Shown: positions 24,562 through 34,000 of the stretch, one piece after another
Position numbering within the stretch: the stretch's first letter is position 1
Layout: every line of letters begins with the position of its first letter
From: BQJD01 sp964350265
Lineage (GTDB): Bacteria > Pseudomonadota > Gammaproteobacteria > Arenicellales > CAJQKF01
Reading direction: 5' to 3'
Assembly: GCA_964350265.1 (NCBI GenBank)
Contig: CAYGJZ010000012.1
Location: forward strand, 1 to 61,283
Length of the DNA: 61,283 nt
Position numbers and translations under genes: made by a program
Notes under the pieces: model-generated
Seen by the model: only the letters and a program-made list of their open reading frames with translations
The model's database searches: none
Told to the model about the DNA's origin: nothing

Positions 24562-24930
24562 TCAGGTGAGGATGAATTTCATCAGTTTCAGGCCGGCGCC
24601 CGCGGCGCCGACGCACAGCAGCACGCTGGCGGCCACGTTGGCCAGTGCCCGCCATCCCTGGCCGGTCATGGCCAGGTGCACGGTCTCCAGCGAAAACGCC
24701 GAAAACGTGGTGAAGCCCCCGAGGAGACCCACCACCAGCGCCGCGCGCAGCAACTCGTTCTCGCCGCGCTCGTGGAACCACGCGGCGAGGGCGCCGATGG
24801 CCAGCGACCCGGCCACGTTCACCAGCAACGTGCCCCAGGGGAAGGCGCGACCGAACAGGTCTGCCGACGCCTGCACCGCGGCGAAGCGCAGCACCGCGCC
24901 GGCGGCGCCGCCCAGGGCAATGGCGAGCAT
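24562..24930 (-). CDS. crcB: Fluoride efflux channel CrcB/FluC
   Basis: 122 aa from ATG 24930 (a GTG at 24936 would add two residues). Four membrane spans. Family landmarks are GGAAGAVLRF at the N-terminus, PWGTLLVNVAGSLAIG with the pore Asn, and GLLGGFTTFSAFSLE, whose TTFS region lines the fluoride path. Forms a dual-topology dimer exporting F-. The neighbourhood (lolA upstream, serS downstream) is the usual gammaproteobacterial order, with rarA missing. Confidence 0.95.
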   Translation of the reverse strand: MLAIALGGAAGAVLRFAAVQASADLFGRAFPWGTLLVNVAGSLAIGALAAWFHERGENELLRAALVVGLLGGFTTFSAFSLETVHLAMTGQGWRALANVAASVLLCVGAAGAGLKLMKFILT

Positions 24931-24951
24931 CAGCACCCGCCCTGCCCCGCT

Positions 24952-25602
24952 TCAGAAGGAATCGTCGATGACATCGACCCCGGGGGGCGGCGTGAAGTCG
25001 AACAGGGTCGGCCCCAGTGCCGGGTTGACCTCGTTGTCGGTGAACACGATGCGGGTGACCTGGCCCAGCTGGTCGGCCAGTTGCAGCAGGCGCAGGGTCT
25101 GGCCCTCGAAGCCCAGTTGCACCTCGTTGAAGTTTCCGTCGTCCCGGGTCGGCAGCAGGGCCACCCAGGCGACCTGGCCGTGCAGCCCGCGATCCTCGAT
25201 CCGGTAGTTGTCGCCGAGATCGCCGCGACCGGCCAGCAGGATGGCCGGGGTACGGCCGACGGCGTCGTCAAGACGCTGCACGGTGACCTGCTCGAGTTCG
25301 ACGTCGTAGACGAAGACCCGTTCGCCGTCGCTGACGATCTGCTGTTCCAGCGGCGGCTCGTAGTCCCAGCGAAAGCGCCCCGGCCGGGCAATCCACATGC
25401 GGCCGGTACTTTCCTCGATGCGGTTGAGGTTCTCGTCCAGCACCACCTGTTCAAAGGCGGCGCTGAAGGTTTCCACCTCGGCGAAGAAGCGCTCCAGTTC
25501 CGCGGTGGCGTCGGCGGAGGCGGCGCGCGGCAGCAGCGCCACCGCCATCGCCAGCAGGGCCAGCCGCCATTTCGCGGTGTTCGTTGTCGACATCAGCTTC
25601 AC
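24952..25602 (-). CDS. lolA: Outer-membrane lipoprotein carrier protein LolA
   Basis: 216 aa from GTG 25602, GTGA-overlapping ftsK. Signal peptide to about AASA (30). The mature part matches LolA: FSAAFEQVVLDENLNRIEES, GRFRWDYEPPLEQQIVSDGE and a C-terminal VFTDNEVNPALGPTLFDFTP stretch. A periplasmic chaperone that carries lipoproteins from LolCDE to LolB. Translational coupling to ftsK is conserved in many relatives. Confidence 0.95.
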   Translation of the reverse strand: MKLMSTTNTAKWRLALLAMAVALLPRAASADATAELERFFAEVETFSAAFEQVVLDENLNRIEESTGRMWIARPGRFRWDYEPPLEQQIVSDGERVFVYDVELEQVTVQRLDDAVGRTPAILLAGRGDLGDNYRIEDRGLHGQVAWVALLPTRDDGNFNEVQLGFEGQTLRLLQLADQLGQVTRIVFTDNEVNPALGPTLFDFTPPPGVDVIDDSF

Positions 25603-27887
25603 TCCGGTGGCGGCGGCGCCAGCACCGCCCGCTTGCCATTTTCCGATGGTCCGACCACCCCGGCCATTTCCATCGCCTCGATCATGCGCGCGGCGCGATT
25701 GTAGCCGACCCGCAACTGGCGCTGAACCGACGAGATGGAGGCACGACGCGTCTCGGTGACGAAGCGCAGGGCCTGGTCGTAGAGCGGATCGCCCTCGCCG
25801 CCGCCCTCGCCCGCCGGATCGCCACCACCGCCGCCGGCGCTGAAATCGCCCTCGGTGATTTCATCGATGTAGTCCGGTTCCCCCGAGGCACGGAGCTCGT
25901 CGGCCACCCGCTGCACCTCCTGGTCGGAGACGAAGGAACCGTGCACGCGCAGCGGGAAGCCGGTGCCCGGGGGCAGGAACAGCATGTCGCCGTGGCCGAG
26001 CAACTGCTCGGCGCCCATCTGGTCGAGCACGGTACGCGAATCCGCCCGCGAAGACACCTGGAAGGCCACCCGGGTCGGCACGTTGGCCTTGATCAGGCCG
26101 GTGACCACGTCCACCGAAGGACGCTGGGTGGCCAGTACCAGGTGGATGCCCGCCGCCCGCGCCCGCTGCGCGATGCGGGTGATCAGTTCCTCGATCTTCT
26201 TGCCCACCACCATCAGCAGGTCGGCCAGCTCGTCGATGATGACCACGATGTACGGCAGCTCGCCCAGCGGCACCGGTTCCTCGCCCTCGCCCACCGGCGC
26301 CAGCGGATCGAGGATCGGCTTGCCCGACTCCGCCGCCGGCACCACCTTGCGGTTGAAGCCGGTGATGTTGCGCACGCCCAGCGCGGCCATCAGGCGGAAG
26401 CGTCGGTCCATCTCCACGATGCACCAGCGCAGCGCGTTGGCGGCTTTCTGCATGTCCGTCACCACCGGCGCCAGGAGGTGCGGGATGTCCTCGTAGACGG
26501 ACAGTTCCAGCATCTTCGGATCGACCATGATCATGCGCACCTGGCTGGGCGTCGACTTGTACACCAGCGACAGGATCAGGGCATTGATGCACACCGACTT
26601 GCCCGAGCCGGTGGTGCCGGCAATGAGCACGTGGGGCATGCGGGCAAGGTCGGCGATGACCGGCAGCCCGGCGATGTCCTTGCCCATGACCAGGGTCAGC
26701 GGGCTCTTGCTCTTGTCGTACTCCTCCGAGTTCAGGCCCTCGATCAGGTTGACCACTTCGCGGCTCTCGTTGGGCACTTCCAGGCCGATCACGGTCTTGC
26801 CGGGAATGTTCTCCACCACGCGGATGCTGACCACCGACAGGGCCCGCGCCAGGTCGCGGGACAAGCCGGTGATCTGGCTGGCCTTGACCCCCGGCGCCGG
26901 CTCGATCTCGAACCGGGTGATCACCGGCCCGGGCTGCACCGCCACCACCTGCACCTCGATGTTGAAGTCGCGCAGCTTCTTCTCCAGCAGGCGCGACATG
27001 TGCTCCAGGGACTCGCGGCTGAAGCCGCCCTCGCGACCGGAGGGCGCATCGAGCAGGCTCAGCGCGGGACGCGACTCGCCGCTCGGCCGCTCCTTGAACA
27101 AGGTGGCCTGGGACTCGCGCTCGCGGCGGCCGCTTTCCGGCGGCTTGGTGATCTTCGGCTCGATGCGCGGCGGCTTGCGGGTCTCGAACTCCTTGCGGAT
27201 CTCCGCCACCGAGGCGGTGCGCTGCTTGCGCGAACGGGCCCCGGCGAAGCGGTCGGACCACTCGCCGGGCAGCGCCGCCAGCCGGCCGACCAGGCGGTAG
27301 AACTCGCGGCCGAGAAAGTCCATCACCGCGAACCAGGACAGGTCGGTGGCCCAGGAAAGGCCCGCCACCAGGGCCACCAGCAGGGTCACGGTGGCGCCCA
27401 CGGTGCCGAAGCTGCGTGCCAGCCACTCGGTGACGATGTCGCCGAAGACGCCGCCGGCGGGGAATTCCATCGCCGCCGACAACGCCGCGAAGTGGACGTG
27501 CTCCAGCCCGCTGCAGGCCAGCAGCGTGACCACGATGCCGCCGGCATGCACCAGCCGGCGGTTCAGCGACGGCATGTCGCCGGACAGGCTGCGGAACACC
27601 CGCCAGCCGAACAGCAGCAGGATCACCGGCAGCAGGAAGGCCGAGTAGCCGAATACCTGCAGCATGACGTCGGCGAACCAGGCGCCGAAATGCCCGCCGA
27701 GGTTGGCGATGCTGCCGTCGCCGCCGCTGAACGACCAGCCCGGGTCGCCGGGGTCGTAGCTGAACAGGCAGATGAACAGGTAGAACATCACCGCCGCCAC
27801 CGCGATCAGCAGCAGCTCCCGGCTGCGCCGGTTCGGCGGTCGTTCGGCCTTCTTCGGTGTCTTGCGGGTTTTTGCGGCGGCGGTCAA
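25599..27887 (-). CDS. ftsK: DNA translocase FtsK
   Basis: 762 aa from TTG 27887; no ATG or GTG is available nearby. Four N-terminal membrane spans within about 20-190 anchor it at the septum. A short charged linker (about 215-280) follows, much shorter than in E. coli. The RecA-like motor has Walker A AGTTGSGKSVCINALI, Walker B YIVVIIDELADLLMVVGKK and ATQRPSVDVVTGLIKANVPT. The C-terminal gamma winged helix (ISSVQRQLRVGYNRAARMIE) recognises KOPS. Full set of domains, so it should coordinate chromosome dimer resolution with division. Confidence 0.97.
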   Translation of the reverse strand: MTAAAKTRKTPKKAERPPNRRSRELLLIAVAAVMFYLFICLFSYDPGDPGWSFSGGDGSIANLGGHFGAWFADVMLQVFGYSAFLLPVILLLFGWRVFRSLSGDMPSLNRRLVHAGGIVVTLLACSGLEHVHFAALSAAMEFPAGGVFGDIVTEWLARSFGTVGATVTLLVALVAGLSWATDLSWFAVMDFLGREFYRLVGRLAALPGEWSDRFAGARSRKQRTASVAEIRKEFETRKPPRIEPKITKPPESGRRERESQATLFKERPSGESRPALSLLDAPSGREGGFSRESLEHMSRLLEKKLRDFNIEVQVVAVQPGPVITRFEIEPAPGVKASQITGLSRDLARALSVVSIRVVENIPGKTVIGLEVPNESREVVNLIEGLNSEEYDKSKSPLTLVMGKDIAGLPVIADLARMPHVLIAGTTGSGKSVCINALILSLVYKSTPSQVRMIMVDPKMLELSVYEDIPHLLAPVVTDMQKAANALRWCIVEMDRRFRLMAALGVRNITGFNRKVVPAAESGKPILDPLAPVGEGEEPVPLGELPYIVVIIDELADLLMVVGKKIEELITRIAQRARAAGIHLVLATQRPSVDVVTGLIKANVPTRVAFQVSSRADSRTVLDQMGAEQLLGHGDMLFLPPGTGFPLRVHGSFVSDQEVQRVADELRASGEPDYIDEITEGDFSAGGGGGDPAGEGGGEGDPLYDQALRFVTETRRASISSVQRQLRVGYNRAARMIEAMEMAGVVGPSENGKRAVLAPPPPE

Positions 27888-27934
27888 CGTGCTGGGAAAC
27901 GGGTGGCGGTCAGGGGGCTTGGCGACAGCGCGGC

Positions 27935-27940
27935 ATTATA
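27935..27940 (-). promoter_or_regulatory. -10 element of the ftsK promoter
   Basis: Perfect TATAAT on the minus strand about 48 nt before the TTG start of ftsK. No good -35 at 16-18 bp; an AT-rich block further upstream (about 27965-28010) may contribute. The 339-bp divergent spacer 27888-28226 holds this and the trxB promoter and shows no gene; lrp, often found here in relatives, is absent. Confidence 0.45.
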
Positions 27941-28091
27941 CCGCGATCGGGCCGCCAACCAGGCTTGAAATTTTTCCGAAGTTTCCCACATAAGCCTTTG
28001 CAATTGTTCACAAGCGAGCCTCGCGTGGCATGACGATTTCCGCCCCGGCCATGGTCTTCGCCAAAGCTGGCCACGGCGTTCCGGGGCGCGG

Positions 28092-28121
28092 TTGCACCGG
28101 GGCGCGGGGAACCCGTATATT
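28092..28121 (+). promoter_or_regulatory. Sigma-70 promoter of trxB
   Basis: TTGCAC (28092-28097), an 18-bp spacer, TATATT (28116-28121). Expected start near 28128, giving a leader of about 100 nt to the trxB ATG. Confidence 0.55.
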
Positions 28122-28226
28122 TTAGCGTTTGCTGATACAGCGCGATGCCCGTGGATTCCGCGTGCCGCGCCCGCCGTGCCGGTCCTGCCCCGGCGAACAA
28201 GAAACCCGCATCGTTCCTGGAGCACC

Positions 28227-29180
28227 ATGACCGACCCCAAGCACGCCCGGCTGCTGATTCTCGGCTCCGGCCCGGCCGGCTACACCGCCGCCGTCTACGC
28301 CGCCCGCGCCAACCTCGAACCGGTACTGATCACCGGCATCGAGCAGGGCGGACAGCTGACCACCACCACCGACGTGGACAACTGGCCCGGCGACGACGCC
28401 GGCGTGCAGGGCCCGGAGCTGATGGAGCGGATGAAACGCCACGCCGAGCGCTTCGACACCGAGATCATCTTCGACCACATCCACACCGCCGAACTCGGCC
28501 AGCGCCCCTTCCGCCTGGTCGGCGATGCCGGCACCTATACCTGCGATGCCCTGATCATCGCCACCGGGGCCTCGGCACGCTATCTCGGCCTGCCCTCGGA
28601 AGAGGCCTACAAGGGCCGCGGCGTGTCCGCCTGCGCCACCTGCGACGGCTTCTTCTACCGCAACAAGCCGGTGGCGGTGATCGGCGGCGGCAATACCGCG
28701 GTGGAAGAAGCGCTCTACCTGTCCAACATCGCCTCCTCGGTAACCGTGGTCCACCGTCGCGACAAGCTGCGCGCCGAGGCCATCCTGGTCGACCGGCTGA
28801 TGGAACGCAGCGGCGACGGCGGCAACGTCACCATGGCCTGGGACCACGTCCTCGACGAGGTGCTCGGCGACGACGCCGGCGTCACCGGGGCGCGGATCCG
28901 CGGCGTCCAGGACGACGCCACCACCGACCTGGACGTGCACGGCGTGTTCATCGCCATTGGCCATACCCCGAACACCGAGGTCTTCAAGGGCCAGCTCGAC
29001 ATGGCCGGCGGCTACATCCAGGTGCGCGGCGGCATGGAGGGCAATGCCACCGCCACCAGCATCCCGGGCGTGTTCGCCGCCGGCGACGTCATGGACCACG
29101 TCTACCGCCAGGCGGTGACCTCCGCCGGCACCGGCTGCATGGCGGCGCTGGACGCCGAGAAGTTTCTCGAAGGCGACTGA
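28227..29180 (+). CDS. trxB: Thioredoxin-disulfide reductase
   Basis: 317 aa from ATG 28227 with GGAG six bases upstream. FAD-binding GSGPAG 13-18, redox pair CATC with cysteines 136 and 139, NADPH-binding GGGNTA 153-158, and the C-terminal GVFAAGDV FAD motif. Transfers electrons from NADPH via FAD to thioredoxin in the cytosol. Length and motifs are those of the low-molecular-weight bacterial enzyme. Two bases separate it from the Smr gene, so the two are co-transcribed. Confidence 0.97.
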   Translation: MTDPKHARLLILGSGPAGYTAAVYAARANLEPVLITGIEQGGQLTTTTDVDNWPGDDAGVQGPELMERMKRHAERFDTEIIFDHIHTAELGQRPFRLVGDAGTYTCDALIIATGASARYLGLPSEEAYKGRGVSACATCDGFFYRNKPVAVIGGGNTAVEEALYLSNIASSVTVVHRRDKLRAEAILVDRLMERSGDGGNVTMAWDHVLDEVLGDDAGVTGARIRGVQDDATTDLDVHGVFIAIGHTPNTEVFKGQLDMAGGYIQVRGGMEGNATATSIPGVFAAGDVMDHVYRQAVTSAGTGCMAALDAEKFLEGD

Positions 29181-29182
29181 GC

Positions 29183-29674
29183 ATGGGCGGCGACGACGAT
29201 GCCCGCTTCGCCGACCTGGTCGACGACGTCGTGCCGCTGGAACAGGACCGCGTGGCCCCGGAACGCGTCGCGCCACGCCGGCGGCCGGTGCCGGCACCGG
29301 CATCCTTCGTGGCCGCACCCCTCGTCGAGCAGCCGGCCAGCCACCACGCCGGCGGCGTGCAACGCGGGGTGCTGCGACAACTGCGCCGCGGCGAGATTCG
29401 CCCGGTGGCCCGGCTGGACCTGCACGGCTACCGTCGCGACGGCGCCCAGCGCCTGCTCGAGGCCTTCCTCGCCGAGGCCGCGGCCGCCGGCGAACGCTGC
29501 GTGCTGGTGATCCACGGCAAGGGGTCGCGCTCCGCCGAGCGGGTGGCGGTGCTGCGGCAGATGACCCGGGCGGTGCTGGTGCGCCACCCGCTGGTGATGG
29601 CCTATGCCCCGGCGGTGATCCGCGACGGCGGCGAAGGCGCGCTGTACGCCCTGCTGCGCCGTCCCGGCAGCTAG
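29183..29674 (+). CDS. Smr (small MutS-related) domain protein
   Basis: 163 aa from ATG 29183. The N-terminal about 70 residues are charged and Pro/Ala-rich with no fold recognised. The Smr domain at about 75-160 carries the two signatures LDLHGYRRDGAQRLLEAFL and CVLVIHGKGSRS, plus a C-terminal GEGALYALLRRP. Smr domains are nucleases or nucleic-acid-binding modules; stand-alone forms act in ribosome rescue or DNA processing, unproven here. Its TAG shares four bases with the convergent ispF stop. Confidence 0.9.
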   Translation: MGGDDDARFADLVDDVVPLEQDRVAPERVAPRRRPVPAPASFVAAPLVEQPASHHAGGVQRGVLRQLRRGEIRPVARLDLHGYRRDGAQRLLEAFLAEAAAAGERCVLVIHGKGSRSAERVAVLRQMTRAVLVRHPLVMAYAPAVIRDGGEGALYALLRRPGS

Positions 29675-30162
29675 GCTTTCGGACCGGGCGCTTCCTCGAT
29701 CAGCACCACCGCGTGCGCGGCAATGCCCTCGCCGCGGCCGGCATAGCCCATGCCCTCGGTGGTGGTGGCCTTCACGCTGACCCGGTCCGTGGAAACGCCG
29801 CAGTCAGCGGCAAGGTGTTCGCGCATGGCCGGGATGTGCGGCGCCAGACGCGGCGCCTGGGCCACCAGCGTGGCATCGATGTTGCCGACCACGAAGCCGG
29901 TCGCGGCCAGCCGCTCCACCACCGCCCGCAGCAGCCGCCGGCTGTCGATGCCACGCAGCGCCGCGTCGCTGTCCGGGAACATGCCGCCGATGTCGCCCAG
30001 CGCCGCGGCGCCGAGCAAGGCGTCGCACAGGGCGTGCAGCAGCACGTCGGCATCGGAATGCCCGTCCAGGCCACGGTCGTGGGCAATCTCCACCCCGCCG
30101 AGCACCAGCCGCCGCCCGCTCACCAGGCGGTGGGCATCGAAGCCGTGACCGATGCGCATCAT
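29671..30162 (-). CDS. ispF: 2-C-methyl-D-erythritol 2,4-cyclodiphosphate synthase
   Basis: 163 aa from ATG 30162 (ATGA overlap with ispD). Metal ligands sit in GHGFDAHRLV (Asp9, His11) and the DADVLLHALCDALLGAAALG helix. FPDSD and the substrate loop VKATTTEGMGYAGRGEGIAA are intact. Makes MEcPP in the non-mevalonate isoprenoid pathway as a trimer. A longer in-frame extension exists but lies inside ispD. Convergent stop with smr in a shared CTAG. Confidence 0.97.
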   Translation of the reverse strand: MMRIGHGFDAHRLVSGRRLVLGGVEIAHDRGLDGHSDADVLLHALCDALLGAAALGDIGGMFPDSDAALRGIDSRRLLRAVVERLAATGFVVGNIDATLVAQAPRLAPHIPAMREHLAADCGVSTDRVSVKATTTEGMGYAGRGEGIAAHAVVLIEEAPGPKA

Positions 30163-30857
30163 CGCCCCTCGGCCTGCCGTTGCCACAGCCAGGCGGCGAG
30201 TTCCAGGTCCTCCGGGGTGGTCACCTTGATGTTGTCCATCGCGCAGGGCACCAGCAACGGCCGGTGGCCGGCATGCTCCATGGCCGCCGCTTCGTCGGTG
30301 ACCGCCAGCCCCTCGGCCAGCGCCCGGCGCAGCGCCTCGTGCAGCAAGCGCAGCGGAAAAAGCTGCGGCGTCGCCGCCCGCCACAGGTGCGCCCGGTCCG
30401 GGGTCTGCGCCACCCGGTCCAGCTCGTCGCTGCGCTTCACCGTGTCCACCAGCGGCATCGCCAGCAGGCCGCCGTTGTCGTCGCTGCCCACCCGCTCCAG
30501 CAGGCGGTCGATGTCCGCCGCGCGCACCAGTGGCCGCGCCGCGTCGTGCACCAGCACGCGGTCGCCGTCGCCGGCAAAGGCGATCATCGCGTCGAGGCCG
30601 TTGAACACGGTCTGCGCGCGGTCCGGCCCGGCCACCGTCACCGCCTTCACCGGCAGGTCGCCGAGCTCTGCGAAGTGCGGATCGTTGAGCGCCACGCCGA
30701 CCACCACCCCGGCAACGCCGGGATGGCCGTGCAGCCGCTCCACGGTGTGCCGCAGCATGGGACGATCGCCGATGGGCAGGTATTGCTTGGGCTTGGTCGC
30801 GCCCATGCGCTGGCCATGACCACCGGCCGGCACGAAGGCCCAGGTATTCGTTTGCAA
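30159..30857 (-). CDS. ispD: 2-C-methyl-D-erythritol 4-phosphate cytidylyltransferase
   Basis: About 232 aa if it starts at TTG 30857, which gives the normal family length and follows a GGAA; an upstream in-frame start at 30926 would add an atypical Arg/Cys-rich leader. CTP-binding PAGGHGQRMGATKPKQYLPI, HDAARPLV and TDEAAAME motifs are all present. Couples MEP with CTP in the isoprenoid pathway, feeding IspF two steps later. ftsB, commonly upstream in relatives, is not here. Confidence 0.93.
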   Translation of the reverse strand: MQTNTWAFVPAGGHGQRMGATKPKQYLPIGDRPMLRHTVERLHGHPGVAGVVVGVALNDPHFAELGDLPVKAVTVAGPDRAQTVFNGLDAMIAFAGDGDRVLVHDAARPLVRAADIDRLLERVGSDDNGGLLAMPLVDTVKRSDELDRVAQTPDRAHLWRAATPQLFPLRLLHEALRRALAEGLAVTDEAAAMEHAGHRPLLVPCAMDNIKVTTPEDLELAAWLWQRQAEGR

Positions 30858-30994
30858 GATGAAGGTTCCGCGAGATTTCCGACAGGCGGGACGGCAGCGC
30901 CCCGCGACCGCGGCCAAGCATACCACCCCGGCCGGCAGCGCGACTTCGATGCCGGGCCGGAAGCGGTGCGGACCGATGCCTCCCGGCGCAACGT

Positions 30995-31022
30995 TTGCAT
31001 CGTCGCCGCAAGACGCTAGAAT
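30995..31022 (+). promoter_or_regulatory. Sigma-70 promoter of mfd
   Basis: TTGCAT (30995-31000), a 16-bp spacer and TAGAAT (31017-31022); start predicted near 31029, about 27 nt before the first GTG of mfd. Confidence 0.5.
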
Positions 31023-31055
31023 CGCGCTCCGTCGAATCCCCCCCGGTCCCCGTCC

Positions 31056-34000
31056 GTGTCATCCGTGTCCGTCATCCAGCCGCCGCTGCCCACCGACGCG
31101 CAGCGTCGCGTAGGCTGGTCGCGCCTGTACGGTTCCGCGGAAAGCCTGGCCATTGCCCGCGCCGCGCAGGCCCATCCCGGTCCGGTGGTCGTGGTCACCG
31201 CCTCGGCCCGCCGCGCCCAGATGCTGGAACAGGAGCTGGCCTTCTACGGCGATCACGAAGCCAGCGTGTTCCCGGACTTCGAGTGCCTGCCCTACGACCT
31301 GTTCTCGCCCCACCAGGACATCATCTCCGGACGTCTGCGCATCCTCTCGCACCTGCCGGAGAAGCGGCGCGGCACGTTGCTGGTCAGCGTCGCCAACCTG
31401 GCCCAGCGGCTGCCGCCGCCCACCTACGTGCTCGGCCGCTCCATCGTCCTCCAGGTGGGCGAGCGTCTGGACATCGATGCCTTCCGCCTGCGCCTGCAAC
31501 AGGGCGCCTACTATGCCGTCAGCCAGGTGGCCATGCCGGGGGAATACGCGGTGCGCGGCGGGCTGGTCGACCTGTTCCCGATGGGCGCGCAGTGGCCGAT
31601 CCGCATCGACCTGTTCGACGACAGCATCGACAGCCTGCGTCGCTTCGATCCCGAGGACCAGCGCTCCAGTGACCAGGTGGACCAGGTGACCCTGCTGCCG
31701 GCGCGGGAGTTTCCCATGGACGAGGCTGCCATCCGCACCTTCCGGCAGAACTTCCGCAAGGCCTTCGAGGGCGACCCCAGCCGGCAGCAGGCCTACCGCG
31801 AGGTCAGCGAGGGCAACGTGGTGGCCGGGCTGGAGTTCTTCTTCCCGCTGTTCTTCGAACAGACCGCGACGCTGTTCGACTACACCCCGGACGACACGCT
31901 GTGGGTGCTGGACCGCGACATCGACAGCGAGGCGACCCGCTTCGATGCCGAGGTGCGCGACCGCTACGAGAACACCGCGCTGGACCCGGAACGACGCGCC
32001 CTGCCGCCGGAGCGGCTCTACCTGTCGCCGGGGCAGCTCGAGCAGCAACTGGCCGAGCGCCCTGCCATCCGTCTCGCCGACGACAGCCGCCGGGTCTTCA
32101 AGCTCGGCGCCGAGGTGCCGGAGGAAGCGCCGGTGGATTCCCGCGCCGCGGTACCCTACCGGGCGCTGTTCGACCTCATCGAGCACACCAGCCACCGCCT
32201 GCTGCTGGTGGCGGAGACCGCCGGCCGGCGGGAGTCGATGGAGTCGATCCTCTACGAGCACGACATCCTCCCCACCCTGGTGGACGACTGGCAGACGTTT
32301 CTCGACGGCGACATGACGCTGGGCCTGGTGGTGGCCCAACTGGAGCGCGGCGCGCGGCTGCCGATGCTCGGCGTCAGCGTCATCACCGAGACCCAGCTCT
32401 ACGGCGAGCGGGTCTTCCAGCGCCGGCGTCGCAGCGCCCGCAACCGCGACCCGGAGGCGGTGATCAAGTCGCTGGCGGAGCTCAAGCCCGGCGACCCGGT
32501 GGTGCACGAGAACCACGGCATCGGCCGCTACCAGGGGCTGACCACGCTGGGCATCGCCGGCGAAGTCAACGAGTTCCTGCTGATCACCTACCGCGACCAG
32601 GACAAGCTGTACGTGCCGATCATGTCGCTGGACCGGGTCAGCCGCTACCTCGGCGGCGATCCCGACAGCGCGCCGCTGCACAAGCTTGGCAGCGACACCT
32701 GGGAGAAGGCGCGCAAGAAGGCCCGCGAGAAGGCCTACGACGTGGCCGCCGAACTGCTCGAGGTAGCGGCCCTGCGCGAGAGCCGGCCCGGCGAGCCGCT
32801 GACCGTGCCCGCCGACGCCTACCGCGACTTCTGCGACCGCTTCGGCTTCGAGGAAACCCCCGACCAGGACCAGGTCATCGGCGAGGTGCTCGCCGACCTG
32901 CGCTCGGAACAGCCCATGGATCGCCTGGTCTGCGGCGACGTCGGCTTCGGCAAGACCGAGGTGGCGTTGCGCGCCGCCTTCGTCGCCGTCCACAACAAGC
33001 GCCAGGTGGCGCTGCTGGTGCCCACCACCCTGCTTGCCCAGCAGCACTACCAGACCTTCAAGGACCGCTTCGCCGACCTGCCCATCGAAGTGGAGCTGAT
33101 GTCGCGCTTTCGCAGTCGCAAGGACGTCGACAAGCTGGTCGAGTCCCTGGCCAGGGGCTACCCGGACATCATCGTCGGCACCCACAGGCTGCTGCAGGGC
33201 GACATCCGCTTCGGCAACCTGGGCCTGGTGATCATCGACGAGGAACACCGTTTCGGCGTGCGCCAGAAGGAACAGTTGAAGAAGCTGCGCAGCGAGGTGG
33301 ACATCCTCACCCTGAGCGCGACGCCGATCCCGCGCACGCTGAACATGGCCATGGCCGGCCTGCGCGGCATCTCCATGATCGCCACGCCGCCGGTGGACCG
33401 GCTGTCGGTGAAGACCTTCGTGCGCCCCTACAACAAGGCGCTGGTGCGCGAGGCCGTGCTGCGCGAGGTGCATCGCGGCGGCCAGGTCTACTTCCTGCAC
33501 AACGAGGTGCGCACCATCGAGCGCATGCGCGAGGAACTCACCGCGTTGATCCCGGAAGCGCGCATCGAGGTCGGCCACGGGCAGATGTCGGAGCTGGAAC
33601 TGGAACGCATCATGCGCGACTTCTACCACCAGCGCTTCAACGTCCTTTTGTGCACCACCATCGTCGAGAGCGGCATCGACGTGCCCAGCGCCAATACCAT
33701 CATCATCAACCGTGCCGACCGCTTTGGCCTGGCCCAGCTCCACCAGCTGCGCGGACGGGTGGGCCGCTCCCACCACCAGGCCTTCGCCTACCTGCTGGTG
33801 CCGGACATGGAACGCATCACCGCCGATGCGCGCAAGCGGCTGGACGCCATCGATTCCATGGAGGATCTCGGCGCCGGCTTCACCCTTGCCTCCCACGACC
33901 TGGAGATCCGCGGCGCCGGCGAGCTGCTCGGCGAATCGCAGAGCGGCACCATCGACACGGTGGGCTTCACGCTGTTCTCCGAGTATCTCAACCGCGCGGT

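Noticed and set aside
25584..27968. Long plus-strand frame opposite ftsK and lolA
   Set aside because: It is antisense to a complete FtsK and LolA; its His/Gln/Ala-rich composition is typical of GC-driven shadow frames.
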